Shown: piece by piece, positions 21,039 through 29,373 of the stretch
How the letters are laid out: each line of letters starts with the position of its first letter
How positions within the stretch are numbered: the stretch's first letter is position 1
From: a virus
Reading direction: 5' to 3' (one strand)
IMG/VR virus record: IMGVR_UViG_3300019093_000572
Location: 1 to 45,942 of that record
Length of the DNA stretch: 45,942 bases
Notes under the pieces: model-generated
What the model was told of the DNA's origin: nothing
Databases searched by the model: none
What the model saw: only the letters and a program-made list of their open reading frames with translations
Program-made: the position numbers and the translations under genes

Positions 21039-21330
21039 ACTAAGTCGCAAAGAAGAGTGGACCAAGATCTTAAAGGATGTTGAGAAAAACGAAGTTCCTG
21101 TGAGTTTTCTTCGGTCCATTACTGTAAACTTGATGGATGATACTGTGGTTGAAATCAACATAACTGAATTGCTCGAAGAAGGAGTAGATCCAGAAGTAAT
21201 TGAAATTCAACTCAATCAACAACTCAAGGATCTTGATGCTTACATAAAGGATGTTGATTTCTACATCAACATTGACAGTGTCAGCAAAGTGGTTCAAACG
21301 TTTACAGACCGCTTACTTAAAAATTTATGA
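20986..21330 (+). CDS. Conserved small phage protein
   Basis: 114 residues: a basic N-terminus (MSNQKPPRKPRQKSKRLKLSRKE) and a core with VSFLRSITVNLMDDTVVEINITELLEEGVDPEVIEIQLNQQLKDLDAYIKDVDFYINIDSVSKVVQ. The xxVTVNLxDxTxVxIxVxxLLxxGxDPxxxExxLNxxLxxLDxxIxDVDFxIxIDSVxKxVQxxTDxxLKNL pattern recalls a conserved T4-like phage hypothetical. It overlaps the upstream gene by 53 bases in a basic low-complexity region. The stop overlaps DHFR (ATGA). Confidence 0.8.
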   Translation: MSNQKPPRKPRQKSKRLKLSRKEEWTKILKDVEKNEVPVSFLRSITVNLMDDTVVEINITELLEEGVDPEVIEIQLNQQLKDLDAYIKDVDFYINIDSVSKVVQTFTDRLLKNL

Positions 21331-21824
21331 TCAATTGTATTTTTGCTTCCGATGGACAAGGCAATATCGGGTTCAATGGAACACTGCCTTGGCCACACAA
21401 TGCCGAAGACTTGACTCACTTTCAAGAACTGACCAAGGGACAAGTTGTTGTCATGGGCCGTAAGACCTGGGACGATCCCAAAATGCCCAAACCCCTGCCA
21501 GACAGAATCAACTATGTTTTTACAAACAGAGCCGTTGCTGTGTCCGGAGTTCGAACTCTAAAAGGTGATGTGGTCACCGAGCTACAGCGTATAGAAGCCG
21601 CCCACCCCGATCGACAGATATTTGTCATAGGCGGCAAGAACTTGATCGAGTCATCCAGTATACTGTGCGATTATGTTTACTTGACACACATGAAGGGTAA
21701 CTTTCGTTCAGACACACGCATACATCTAGATCGATATCTCAATGGATTTCGGGCCATGACTGCTGAACCCAGTGCAGATCGCAGTTGTACCTTTATGATT
21801 TACAAAAACCGATTTAGAATGTAA
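21327..21824 (+). CDS. folA: Dihydrofolate reductase
   Basis: 165 residues. Family motifs: an N-terminal strand with IFASDGQGNIGFNGTLPWPH, the catalytic region EDLTHFQELT with the Asp, VVMGRKTWDD, INYVFTNR and IFVIGGKNLI, all in DHFR order. It reduces dihydrofolate to tetrahydrofolate with NADPH and regenerates the cofactor used by the thymidylate synthase downstream. Short and single-domain like T4 and bacterial enzymes. Start overlaps the upstream stop (ATGA). Confidence 0.9.
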   Translation: MINCIFASDGQGNIGFNGTLPWPHNAEDLTHFQELTKGQVVVMGRKTWDDPKMPKPLPDRINYVFTNRAVAVSGVRTLKGDVVTELQRIEAAHPDRQIFVIGGKNLIESSSILCDYVYLTHMKGNFRSDTRIHLDRYLNGFRAMTAEPSADRSCTFMIYKNRFRM

Positions 21825-21833
21825 AATAATGAG

Positions 21834-22682
21834 ATGACACTAAACTTCTCAGGCAACCTGTACACATTTGGATGTAGCATGACTGCATACAAATGGCCAA
21901 CCTGGGCAAATATTCTAGGACAAAAGTTCAAGCATCATGAAAATTGGGCAAGGCCTGCTGCCGGTAACCAATTCATTTTTAATTCTGTAATCGAATGCCT
22001 AACACGTAATCACATATCAAAAAAAGATACTGTGATCATCATGTGGACCGGTATAGAACGCATGGACTATTATCAATTCAATGAGTGGAGTCATCAACAT
22101 CGATCTTTGGCAGATGCTACCAACAAAGATCCAGTAAGTTGTCCCACAGGATTTGAAATTCTTAGTTTTGCAAATTTTGCAGCCATTGATGTTATTCTCA
22201 ACAATCTCAGTGTCAACTATCATATGCTATCGTGGACACCATATGACACTGACGGACCTGCTGGACGATTGTATTGCAAAACTTTAGAAAAAATACACAA
22301 CGTCAACTATGAGTTTAAACCACGTAAATTAACACAAACAGCTTCGCACAATTTGATAGATCTTTATGATAGATTGAGCGGCAGTTCATGGCCGGCCTTT
22401 GACGAAATATTTGTTTACGATCCCACACGCTACAGTCAAGAAATAAATCAAGAAGTTGGCGAGTTTAAAAAAATCGTTAAAGAAAATAAACATTTATATT
22501 ATACCAATTCCGGTGAGATAGATCTACACCCTTTGCCCAGCGAACACCTAAACATGTTATTCCGTACGTGTAATAATATTGTATTTGACCCCTATACTGT
22601 GGATTCTATTAACAGTATCAGTGATAATATTGTCAACAACCGACCGTACAAATTTGATAAAAAATTACCCAATAGATTATGA
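21834..22682 (+). CDS. SGNH/GDSL-like protein with GCS motif, paralogue 1
   Basis: 282 residues. An N-terminal TFGCSMTAYKWPTWANIL block with the nucleophile-like Ser (about S15), then GNQFI, a long middle part with IIMWTGIERMDYY, and a C-terminal DLHPLPSEHLNML with Asp and His for the catalytic pair. GDS is replaced by GCS, as I recall seeing in cyanophage relatives. SGNH enzymes hydrolyse or transfer acyl or acetyl groups on sugars or lipids; activity here is inferred. AT-rich. It sits between DHFR and ThyA. Confidence 0.7.
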   Translation: MTLNFSGNLYTFGCSMTAYKWPTWANILGQKFKHHENWARPAAGNQFIFNSVIECLTRNHISKKDTVIIMWTGIERMDYYQFNEWSHQHRSLADATNKDPVSCPTGFEILSFANFAAIDVILNNLSVNYHMLSWTPYDTDGPAGRLYCKTLEKIHNVNYEFKPRKLTQTASHNLIDLYDRLSGSSWPAFDEIFVYDPTRYSQEINQEVGEFKKIVKENKHLYYTNSGEIDLHPLPSEHLNMLFRTCNNIVFDPYTVDSINSISDNIVNNRPYKFDKKLPNRL

Positions 22683-23572
22683 AGACCTATTTAGACGCAT
22701 TACAACAAGTATTGGACAAAGGCACTGCCAAACAAGATCGTACTGGAACAGGTACCATCAGTTTGTTTGGTATGCAACAACGCTATGACTTGGCCCAAGG
22801 CTTTCCTGCTGTGACCACCAAGCGACTGGCCTGGCGTAGTGTGGTATCAGAATTGCTGTGGTTCATTGAAGGGTCAGGGGACGAAAAGCGGTTGCGAGAG
22901 ATATTACATGGTAGCGCCGAGTCGGAAAAGACAACCATATGGTCTGCCAATGCCACAGCACCTTACTGGCAACCCCTTGCCAAATACCCAGGTGATTTAG
23001 GTCGTGTGTATGGTGTACAATGGCGCCACTGGCGTGTGTATGACGAAATGGGCACAGTGCCTGCTACCGGCAGAATTGCAGTTCGTGCAGTACGACACGA
23101 AGTTGACCAACTAAAACAATTGATTGAGGGTATAAAAGCAGACCCACACGGACGAAGACATATATTATCAGCATGGAATCCTGGCGAATTAGATGCCATG
23201 GCTCTCCCACCGTGTCATTGCTTTGCTCAGTTTTATGTTAACGATAACAAACTGAGCTGTCAGATGTATCAGCGTAGTTGCGACATGTTTCTAGGCGTCC
23301 CATTTAACATTGCAGGTTACGGTCTACTCACACACCTGATTGCTCAAGTGTGCGGATTAGATGTAGGCGAGTTCGTTCACGTGCTTGGCGACGCACACAT
23401 ATATTCGAATCATGTTGAGCAGGTAAAAGAACAATTAAAGCGTGAACCATTACCTGCTCCGCAACTATGGCTGAACCCTGATGTTAAATCTATCGATGAT
23501 TTTACCATGGCCAACATTCGATTAGACGGATATGTTAGCCATGATACTATCTCTGCACCAATGGCGGTATAA
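22679..23572 (+). CDS. thyA: Thymidylate synthase
   Basis: 297 residues. The catalytic Cys is in LPPCHCFAQFYV; cofactor and dUMP contacts occur as QRSCDMFLGVPFNIAGYG and GDAHIYSNHVEQ, and GRVYGVQWRHW is present. It methylates dUMP to dTMP with methylene-tetrahydrofolate, giving dihydrofolate for the DHFR encoded just upstream. Close to the bacterial ThyA length plus a short insert near residues 70-110. Start overlaps the previous stop (ATGA). Confidence 0.95.
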   Translation: MKTYLDALQQVLDKGTAKQDRTGTGTISLFGMQQRYDLAQGFPAVTTKRLAWRSVVSELLWFIEGSGDEKRLREILHGSAESEKTTIWSANATAPYWQPLAKYPGDLGRVYGVQWRHWRVYDEMGTVPATGRIAVRAVRHEVDQLKQLIEGIKADPHGRRHILSAWNPGELDAMALPPCHCFAQFYVNDNKLSCQMYQRSCDMFLGVPFNIAGYGLLTHLIAQVCGLDVGEFVHVLGDAHIYSNHVEQVKEQLKREPLPAPQLWLNPDVKSIDDFTMANIRLDGYVSHDTISAPMAV

Positions 23573-23573
23573 A

Positions 23574-24674
23574 ATGAAAAGACTGTGTTCGAGACCAGAA
23601 ATATTAGATGATTTTAGATCATCTGTTTTGGAAAAAAATGTCTTGGTGATTCAAGAATATAATCCCACAGAACTGCTAAATTCATTTTTCAGCAATGTCT
23701 CTGGAAAAATTGTAGTTCTACTTTATATGGGAGAATATCACGTTTACAATTGGATAGAAGAAGTTTTGGCCAATGCAGAAGCGTATTACAAAATTCACGG
23801 CAAGTTAAAAAATTATTTTATAATACTGTCAGCACACGAATATGACTCTGAGATAAAAGAAAAATATCACAACTATTTTACACTAATAGTAGATCCGTTG
23901 ATTTATAACTACTACACAGACAAATTTCCACAGTTGCCTGTTGCACAAAATAAAAATATTACTCGATATTTTTTATCGTTGAATAATCGTGCCAGTGCTG
24001 TTAGACAATCTTTATTTTATTTCTTTAATAAATTTTCGTTGCTGGAAAAATCATATTTTAGCTATCTAGGGGATTTAGAAAAAACCAAATATTTGTCGTT
24101 AGACCAAATAGATCAACACATAGGTGATCTAAACAACAACACTCCTTGGTACAATAAACATTTAGATTTTTCCGCACTTAAAAAAACTATTCCTTACAAA
24201 ATTCCCGGAGATGCATTTCACGGCAATGACTGGGGCACAGGACAGGACCATTATTACAAAGATACATTTTGTTCGGTGATCACAGAGACCTACGATGATC
24301 AACAATACCCGTACTTTACAGAAAAAACATTCAAGGCCATTGCGTTCGGTCATCCTTTTCTTTTGTATTCAAATAAAGGAACTCTAAAACTACTGAAAGA
24401 AATGGGATTCCGTACATTTGATCAGTGGTGGGACGAAAGTTATGATGATCTGAGCCATCAAGAAAGATTCGAATCTATATTGCATTTAATTTTAGAAATT
24501 TCAGGATGGTCCTTGGAAAAACTAAACAACACATATTTGGAAATGTTACCGGTACTGGAACATAATCAACGACAATTCTTTGATGTATTGCCCAAGTTAT
24601 ACCAAGATAGAAAATCACATTGGTTTGATCAAATTGCGTCTGCGATAAACGAAAAAGAAATTAATTTTAAATGA
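23574..24674 (+). CDS. Glycosyltransferase-like protein (GT10-like C-terminal domain), paralogue 2
   Basis: 366 residues. Shared C-terminal motif: VITETYDD (about 235-242), FTEKTFKAIAFGHPFLL (about 248-264), MGFRTFDQWWDESYD (about 277-291), as in paralogues at 1223 and 29372. The N-terminal part has FIILSAHEYD and RYFLSLNNRASAVRQSL, a possible donor or acceptor half. The gene is AT-rich compared with neighbours. An ATG at 23574, one base after the ThyA stop, is chosen over an earlier in-frame opening inside ThyA. Activity not shown; glycan transfer is an inference from the motif. Confidence 0.66.
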   Translation: MKRLCSRPEILDDFRSSVLEKNVLVIQEYNPTELLNSFFSNVSGKIVVLLYMGEYHVYNWIEEVLANAEAYYKIHGKLKNYFIILSAHEYDSEIKEKYHNYFTLIVDPLIYNYYTDKFPQLPVAQNKNITRYFLSLNNRASAVRQSLFYFFNKFSLLEKSYFSYLGDLEKTKYLSLDQIDQHIGDLNNNTPWYNKHLDFSALKKTIPYKIPGDAFHGNDWGTGQDHYYKDTFCSVITETYDDQQYPYFTEKTFKAIAFGHPFLLYSNKGTLKLLKEMGFRTFDQWWDESYDDLSHQERFESILHLILEISGWSLEKLNNTYLEMLPVLEHNQRQFFDVLPKLYQDRKSHWFDQIASAINEKEINFK

Positions 24675-24916
24675 TACTAAACAAAATGATACTACACGAA
24701 TTTACAATGGGCGATGTGGAGGATCCTTATCTGTACGCTGGTTTCCCTATAGCCGAATGGCAAGACACCGAACACGGCAAATGGGTCATGGCCAATGTTG
24801 TAGGCGAACCCGTTTTTCACGTACAACCAGATATATTAAACTACGGTTACCGGGTGGTCATCACTGGCCTACTCAAACCCGAAGCAGAAACTTTTTTTAG
24901 ATTGAAATTCCAATGA
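24671..24916 (+). CDS. Conserved small phage protein
   Basis: 81 residues: MILHEFTMGDVEDPYLYAGFPIAEWQDTEHGKWVMANVV..., then YGYRVVITGLLKPEAETFFRLKF. From memory the EFTxGDVxDPxLYAxxPxxxWQxTExGxWVM block is common to T4-like phages, unknown function. The first ATG (24671) overlaps the upstream stop (ATGA); an ATG at 24686 would give the family's usual N-terminus and is possible. It separates the glycosyltransferase-like gene from the sugar epimerase. Confidence 0.8.
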   Translation: MILNKMILHEFTMGDVEDPYLYAGFPIAEWQDTEHGKWVMANVVGEPVFHVQPDILNYGYRVVITGLLKPEAETFFRLKFQ

Positions 24917-25881
24917 AATTTATTGTAACTGGTGGCGCCGGCTTTATTGGACACAATGTGGTACAACAGCTGGAAGCACTGGGACATACTTGTTTTATTA
25001 TAGACAGTGTGACCAATTATGGTTTTGTAAACAAAGCCGAATTAGAATATCTACGTGGTGAACGCCTGGCACAAATAAAGTCCGGCCTGCACTATATAGA
25101 TCTTCGTGATCACAAACAGGTGGAAGATTGTTTTAGAACATTTAGCACAGGCTGTGCGGCTGTGATACATCTTGCCAGTTTTCCTAGACAAAAGGTTGTA
25201 AGTAAAAATCCCATATGGGGCAGTGAGGTCATGTCAACTGGTCTAGTACATTTACTCGAAATGACCAAAAACTATCATATACCCAAGTTTGTATACATCA
25301 GTAGCAGTATGGTCTACGGAGACTTTGCCGACGATGTTACTGAAAATGCAGTGTGTCAGCCACAAGGGCAGTATGGTATTATGAAACTCATGGGAGAACA
25401 CCTGGTACAAGATTACACTCGTCGCGGCTGCTTTGATCATATTATTATACGTCCCAGTGCAGTGTATGGTGAACTCGATGTTGAAGATCGCGTGGTATCC
25501 AAATTCATGCTTGCTGCCTTGCGCGGAGAAACTCTCAAAGTGAATGGAGCCAACGAATCACTGGACTTTACCTATGTAGAAGATGTGGCACGTGGTATAG
25601 TACAGGCCACTCTGAGCCCGCAGACTACAAATCAGATCTACAACATTACCAAGAGTCACGGTGTCACTTTGTTGGAAGCCGCACAAATGGCATTAAAAAT
25701 GGCCGGGGGTGGGAATTTGATAGTGAATGACAGAGATTTAGATTTCCCCAGTCGTGGTTCGTTGAACATTGATCGAGCACGTAAGGACTTTGGGTTTGAT
25801 CCACAGGTAGATGTAGAAGAAGGATTTCAACGTTATCACGACTGGTTTAAATCGAGCCGATATTGGAAACTAAAAATATAA
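24913..25881 (+). CDS. NAD-dependent sugar epimerase/dehydratase (SDR family)
   Basis: 322 residues. NAD-binding TGGAGFIG (6-13); active-site Ser in SSSMVYG (about 131-137) and Y154-x3-K158 in QYGIMK. This fits extended SDR enzymes such as UDP-glucose epimerases and dTDP-sugar dehydratases, which change sugar nucleotides. The substrate cannot be decided. It is coupled to the next gene, an aminotransferase, by a 19-base overlap, a pair typical of amino-deoxysugar synthesis. Start overlaps upstream stop (ATGA). Confidence 0.88.
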   Translation: MKFIVTGGAGFIGHNVVQQLEALGHTCFIIDSVTNYGFVNKAELEYLRGERLAQIKSGLHYIDLRDHKQVEDCFRTFSTGCAAVIHLASFPRQKVVSKNPIWGSEVMSTGLVHLLEMTKNYHIPKFVYISSSMVYGDFADDVTENAVCQPQGQYGIMKLMGEHLVQDYTRRGCFDHIIIRPSAVYGELDVEDRVVSKFMLAALRGETLKVNGANESLDFTYVEDVARGIVQATLSPQTTNQIYNITKSHGVTLLEAAQMALKMAGGGNLIVNDRDLDFPSRGSLNIDRARKDFGFDPQVDVEEGFQRYHDWFKSSRYWKLKI

Positions 25882-26981
25882 TTCCTTTCTTTGGTATATC
25901 ACGACAGTACGCAACTCTCAGAGACGAACTGTTGGACATCACTGACCACGTGTATAAATCCGGTCAGGTGCTGGATGGCGAGTATACATTGAAATTTGAA
26001 AAGTCCATGGCCCGTAGATGCGATAGAGCACACGCTATTTCTGTTGGGTCCGGAACACAGGGTTTGATATTTGCTTTAGAACTTACCAAACCCTTGCCAT
26101 CAGCACCATCGGCAGTGTTGATTCCTGCCATAAGTTTTGCAGCCACACTGAATGCACCATTGCAGGCACAGCGTAGACCTGTCATATGTGATGTGGACTA
26201 TCAAGGATTATTGGATCTCAACTCACTAGGTAACACATTTGATGACATGGGTGTCAATACCCTAATGTATGTTAACCTGTATGGTAATTGTGTAGACTAT
26301 GATAGACTTCGACTACACACTGAATTTTTTAATGATAATCTATATGTGATTGAAGATGCCGCGCAGAGTTTCGGAGGCAGCTACAAAGGTATACCTTCAG
26401 GCAAAATGGGAGACATCAGTGTATTGAGTTTTGATCCTACAAAGAATTTAAACAACTACGGTTCTGGCGGAATGGTGTTGACTGACGATTTTGATTTTGC
26501 AGAAGCTGTTACCAATTTCAAAGACAATGGCAAGGCCAGTGTACATCAAACATCCGGAACCAACAGCAAAATGAGCGAAGCAGACTGTGCTCAGATGTTG
26601 GTCAAATTAAATTACTTCGATGCATGGCAACAACGCAGGGCCAAGATTGCTGACTACTACATTGAGACACTGTTTCCCTATGTTGATATTTTGTTGCCTG
26701 ATGCAGATGTAATACACTCTTGGCACAAGTTTGTCATAAGGGCAAAATCAAACCGCCATAGGCTGCAGACATTCCTATTAAACGAGGGTGTAGAAACCAA
26801 AATACACTATGCAGATCCCTTGTACGAACTTGAACTTGGATATGATTTTATTGACCGAACACGACTGTATATGGGTGCCGACTCATTGTCTCGTGAGTGT
26901 TTGAGTCTGCCAATCTATCCCGAACTAACTGACACAGAAGTGGAACATATTACCAAATCGGTCAAAAAGTTTTTTGAGTGA
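25863..26981 (+). CDS. DegT/DnrJ/EryC1/StrS-type aminotransferase
   Basis: 372 residues (TTG start at 25863 with METKNIIPFFGISRQY). PLP motifs: SVGSGTQGL (about 60-68), IEDAAQSFGGSYKG (about 163-176, the Asp and Gln contacting PLP) and SFDPTKNL (Lys about 194, the Schiff-base lysine). These enzymes transfer an amino group to a keto-sugar nucleotide. With the epimerase upstream it would form an amino-deoxysugar for glycosylation. The TTG start is supported by the overlap and the family N-terminus rather than by a strong ribosome site. Its end overlaps the convergent gene by 20 bases. Confidence 0.85.
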   Translation: METKNIIPFFGISRQYATLRDELLDITDHVYKSGQVLDGEYTLKFEKSMARRCDRAHAISVGSGTQGLIFALELTKPLPSAPSAVLIPAISFAATLNAPLQAQRRPVICDVDYQGLLDLNSLGNTFDDMGVNTLMYVNLYGNCVDYDRLRLHTEFFNDNLYVIEDAAQSFGGSYKGIPSGKMGDISVLSFDPTKNLNNYGSGGMVLTDDFDFAEAVTNFKDNGKASVHQTSGTNSKMSEADCAQMLVKLNYFDAWQQRRAKIADYYIETLFPYVDILLPDADVIHSWHKFVIRAKSNRHRLQTFLLNEGVETKIHYADPLYELELGYDFIDRTRLYMGADSLSRECLSLPIYPELTDTEVEHITKSVKKFFE

Positions 26982-29373
26982 AGCGTTCCTGTAACCAGGC
27001 CCATTCAAAACTCAACTGTAGTTTATCTAAGTCACCTGCAACTTCGTTGTAGTATTCAACTGCATCACGTGCGCCATCCAAACAATAATTGCTGTAGTTG
27101 CCTTGTGCCTGTGTCAACCAGACGTTGAGTCTATGCTCGGTTTCCACAGTGGGTTGTGTGTCCATGAACAGGCGCAGTTTTAAGGTTTCTCTAAATGCTG
27201 TGCGCCATGTGGTCCAGACATCCTGATTGAAATGTGCCACACCACTCAATAAGGGCACGGACTCGTGTGGTTGGCTCAAAGTAAAGTCAATGCCAGGACT
27301 GTTGTTTTCCAACACCAGGCGCCGATTATAAGCAATCATGCCCATATGACCGTACTCTAGGCCGTTTACCGGATTACGAGCATTGAATATGTAGTGTTTG
27401 GGTTCTTGGTAGTAATCTGGTTGCCATTCGAACCAAGGAAACTCTCCACCTGCCACTTCCAATTTGGCAAACACAGCAAAGAACCAAGGGGTGGTGCTGG
27501 CACGGGCCGCTGCCTGATATGCGGTCACACGTCCATTGACACCTCTGATCCATTTTGCTTCGGTGTTGCTTTGATAGCACAGGTGTTCGTACCAGCGTTC
27601 CTCGTCGGGTTCGCCGTTGCTGATGTACACTATATCTAGACTTTGCTCGCTTAAATGTCCACGTTCTTGGCGGTTTATGTAGGGGTAATCGTAGATTTGT
27701 GACTTCAAATGTGTCTTGATTTCGCGAGGCACTATCGATGTACTACCGCTACGTGTAATGGCCTCAACAGCACGGTCTTTTGCAGACCAAAGACACAATG
27801 GTTTGCCAACGTGTGTGATATCTGGATCATTGGTAAACACCACGTAAGGAAAATCAAATTGGTATTGTCTAACGGCATCAATCAGATTGTCGCTGTCGTA
27901 ATACACAACAGGAGAAGCGAATCGGTCTGGGTGTTGATCATCGCAGTAGTTGATCACATTGAACCAATCCAGTATTTCAAGCTCGTACATCTGTTGTCGA
28001 AACGACTCCACGTGTATGTAGAATGTGTCGCCACGTGGTTGGTTGTTGCTGGGAAACACATGTATCATGTGCTTTTGCCAAGGTTCAGGTTGCCAGGTAA
28101 AATCAAAACGGCCGTAGTCACAGATGCTGTTACATATCCAGACATATTCGGTGGTGGCTGTTGTCATGATACGTTTGAATGTGTCCAAGTAGTTGTCCAC
28201 AAATCTTGTGATTTTAATATTGGGGTAACGATGCAATAATCGTTCACGTGATTCTCTATCATTGTTGTTATGGTCAACATAGTAGATGTCGTGTAGATCA
28301 TCGGGTACATACACTGTTTGATTGTCCACAAAGTTTAAGTTAGGAAACTGTTCGATACCTTGGGCCCACACACGATGCCGATTGAATTCTGCCGTGTTGA
28401 TCAAGTAAGTATCAGACCATTTGTTCCACTGTGATCCAAACACGTGAGTCATATGTTGTTGCCAAGGTTCGGCGTGCCAATCAAAATCAAAATCATCGTA
28501 GATGTTTTCACTGGTAATGACCCAGAAGCGTGGACTACGTGCTCGAGTCACACAACGCTCAATGGTCTTCATCATGCTATTGGCATAACGTATGTTCTGT
28601 GCTGTGGGATACTTGGTTTCGATGGCCTGCCAACGTGCATCAGATTGAGCATTAGATTTGTTAACAAAGAATATGTCTAACACGCCCAGGAATGCTCGGA
28701 TATCGCCGATGAACTTGCGTTCAGTGGCACCCGGCACTTGATATTCCACTGTACCACTACGTTCACCGGTCCAGTGTTGATTACCAAACACATAGATGTA
28801 GGGTGGGTCGTGTGGATCTGGACACCAACTATAATCAAAGTCTACAGGCACATCTGACAGCGTGTGCCAGTGTTCGGTGGTGGGTGCCAGTTGTGCTTGT
28901 GGTTCATACATATACTTGCGCTCTGTGGCCCCGGGCACATGATATTCTACTGTGGGCATTTGTTCGGCTATGTACCACTGATTACCAAACACATAGATAT
29001 AGGGTGGGTCGTGTGGGTGCGGCTGCCAAGAGTAGTCAAATTTTTCAACAGCGTGTAGTGTCTGCCAATTCTGCATAGTTGGCACAGCAGTCACCAGTTG
29101 ATTGTGAAACTGCCATTGATGTTCAAGTACAGTATTCTTGTTTGCTAGATATGCGCCACCGTGCTGATTCCATTGTGTGGGCCACGTGTGTACGTGAGTG
29201 TCTTCCCACGGAGGAGGCACATAACCAAAATCAAAGTTGGTGTAATCATTGGCACTATAAATATACCAGTAGAGTCTAGTACGACTCAATTCAGCGGCAT
29301 GCTCCAAACTATCTGCAGGCTGTTCGTGTGCAAATCGATTAGGTTTCATTCCAGTATAAAAAACATCAAACAT
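26962..29373 (-). CDS. Large tandem-repeat protein with phage-conserved C-terminal domain
   Basis: 803 residues. At least six repeats of a motif near FDFxWxPxPWxxxMxHVF(x)NQWN occur at about residues 47-69, 112-133, 179-201, 295-317, 423-445 and 645-667; the second and third are closely alike and end in TVEYxVPGATERK. Each repeat is followed by a variable stretch with DIxFV or YVDHNN elements. The C-terminal domain (about 579-803: DIVYISNGEPDEERW..., WFFAVFAKLEVAG, GLEYGHMGMIAYNRR, TTWRTAFRETLKL, ERLNVWL-like) recalls a family of T4-like cyanophage proteins with a GT2-like look. A role in glycan or nucleotide handling is guessed. Starts on the minus strand in a CATG shared with the divergent gene. 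Confidence 0.75.
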   Translation of the reverse strand: MFDVFYTGMKPNRFAHEQPADSLEHAAELSRTRLYWYIYSANDYTNFDFGYVPPPWEDTHVHTWPTQWNQHGGAYLANKNTVLEHQWQFHNQLVTAVPTMQNWQTLHAVEKFDYSWQPHPHDPPYIYVFGNQWYIAEQMPTVEYHVPGATERKYMYEPQAQLAPTTEHWHTLSDVPVDFDYSWCPDPHDPPYIYVFGNQHWTGERSGTVEYQVPGATERKFIGDIRAFLGVLDIFFVNKSNAQSDARWQAIETKYPTAQNIRYANSMMKTIERCVTRARSPRFWVITSENIYDDFDFDWHAEPWQQHMTHVFGSQWNKWSDTYLINTAEFNRHRVWAQGIEQFPNLNFVDNQTVYVPDDLHDIYYVDHNNNDRESRERLLHRYPNIKITRFVDNYLDTFKRIMTTATTEYVWICNSICDYGRFDFTWQPEPWQKHMIHVFPSNNQPRGDTFYIHVESFRQQMYELEILDWFNVINYCDDQHPDRFASPVVYYDSDNLIDAVRQYQFDFPYVVFTNDPDITHVGKPLCLWSAKDRAVEAITRSGSTSIVPREIKTHLKSQIYDYPYINRQERGHLSEQSLDIVYISNGEPDEERWYEHLCYQSNTEAKWIRGVNGRVTAYQAAARASTTPWFFAVFAKLEVAGGEFPWFEWQPDYYQEPKHYIFNARNPVNGLEYGHMGMIAYNRRLVLENNSPGIDFTLSQPHESVPLLSGVAHFNQDVWTTWRTAFRETLKLRLFMDTQPTVETEHRLNVWLTQAQGNYSNYCLDGARDAVEYYNEVAGDLDKLQLSFEWAWLQERFTQKTF
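28714..28840 (-). repeat. Direct repeat A within the 803-residue protein gene
   Basis: About 126 bases that align with 28915-29040 with many shared runs (for example ATTACCAAACACATAGAT and AGGGTGGGTCGTGTGG); it encodes repeat 3 of the protein. Confidence 0.6.
28915..29040 (-). repeat. Direct repeat B within the 803-residue protein gene
   Basis: Second copy of the duplicated segment, encoding repeat 2; the two lie 200 bases apart on centre and indicate a recent intragenic duplication. Confidence 0.6.

Noticed and set aside
28714-29040. CRISPR-like repetition in the 803-residue protein gene
   Set aside because: Two long imperfect repeats in a coding frame, no short spaced repeats.
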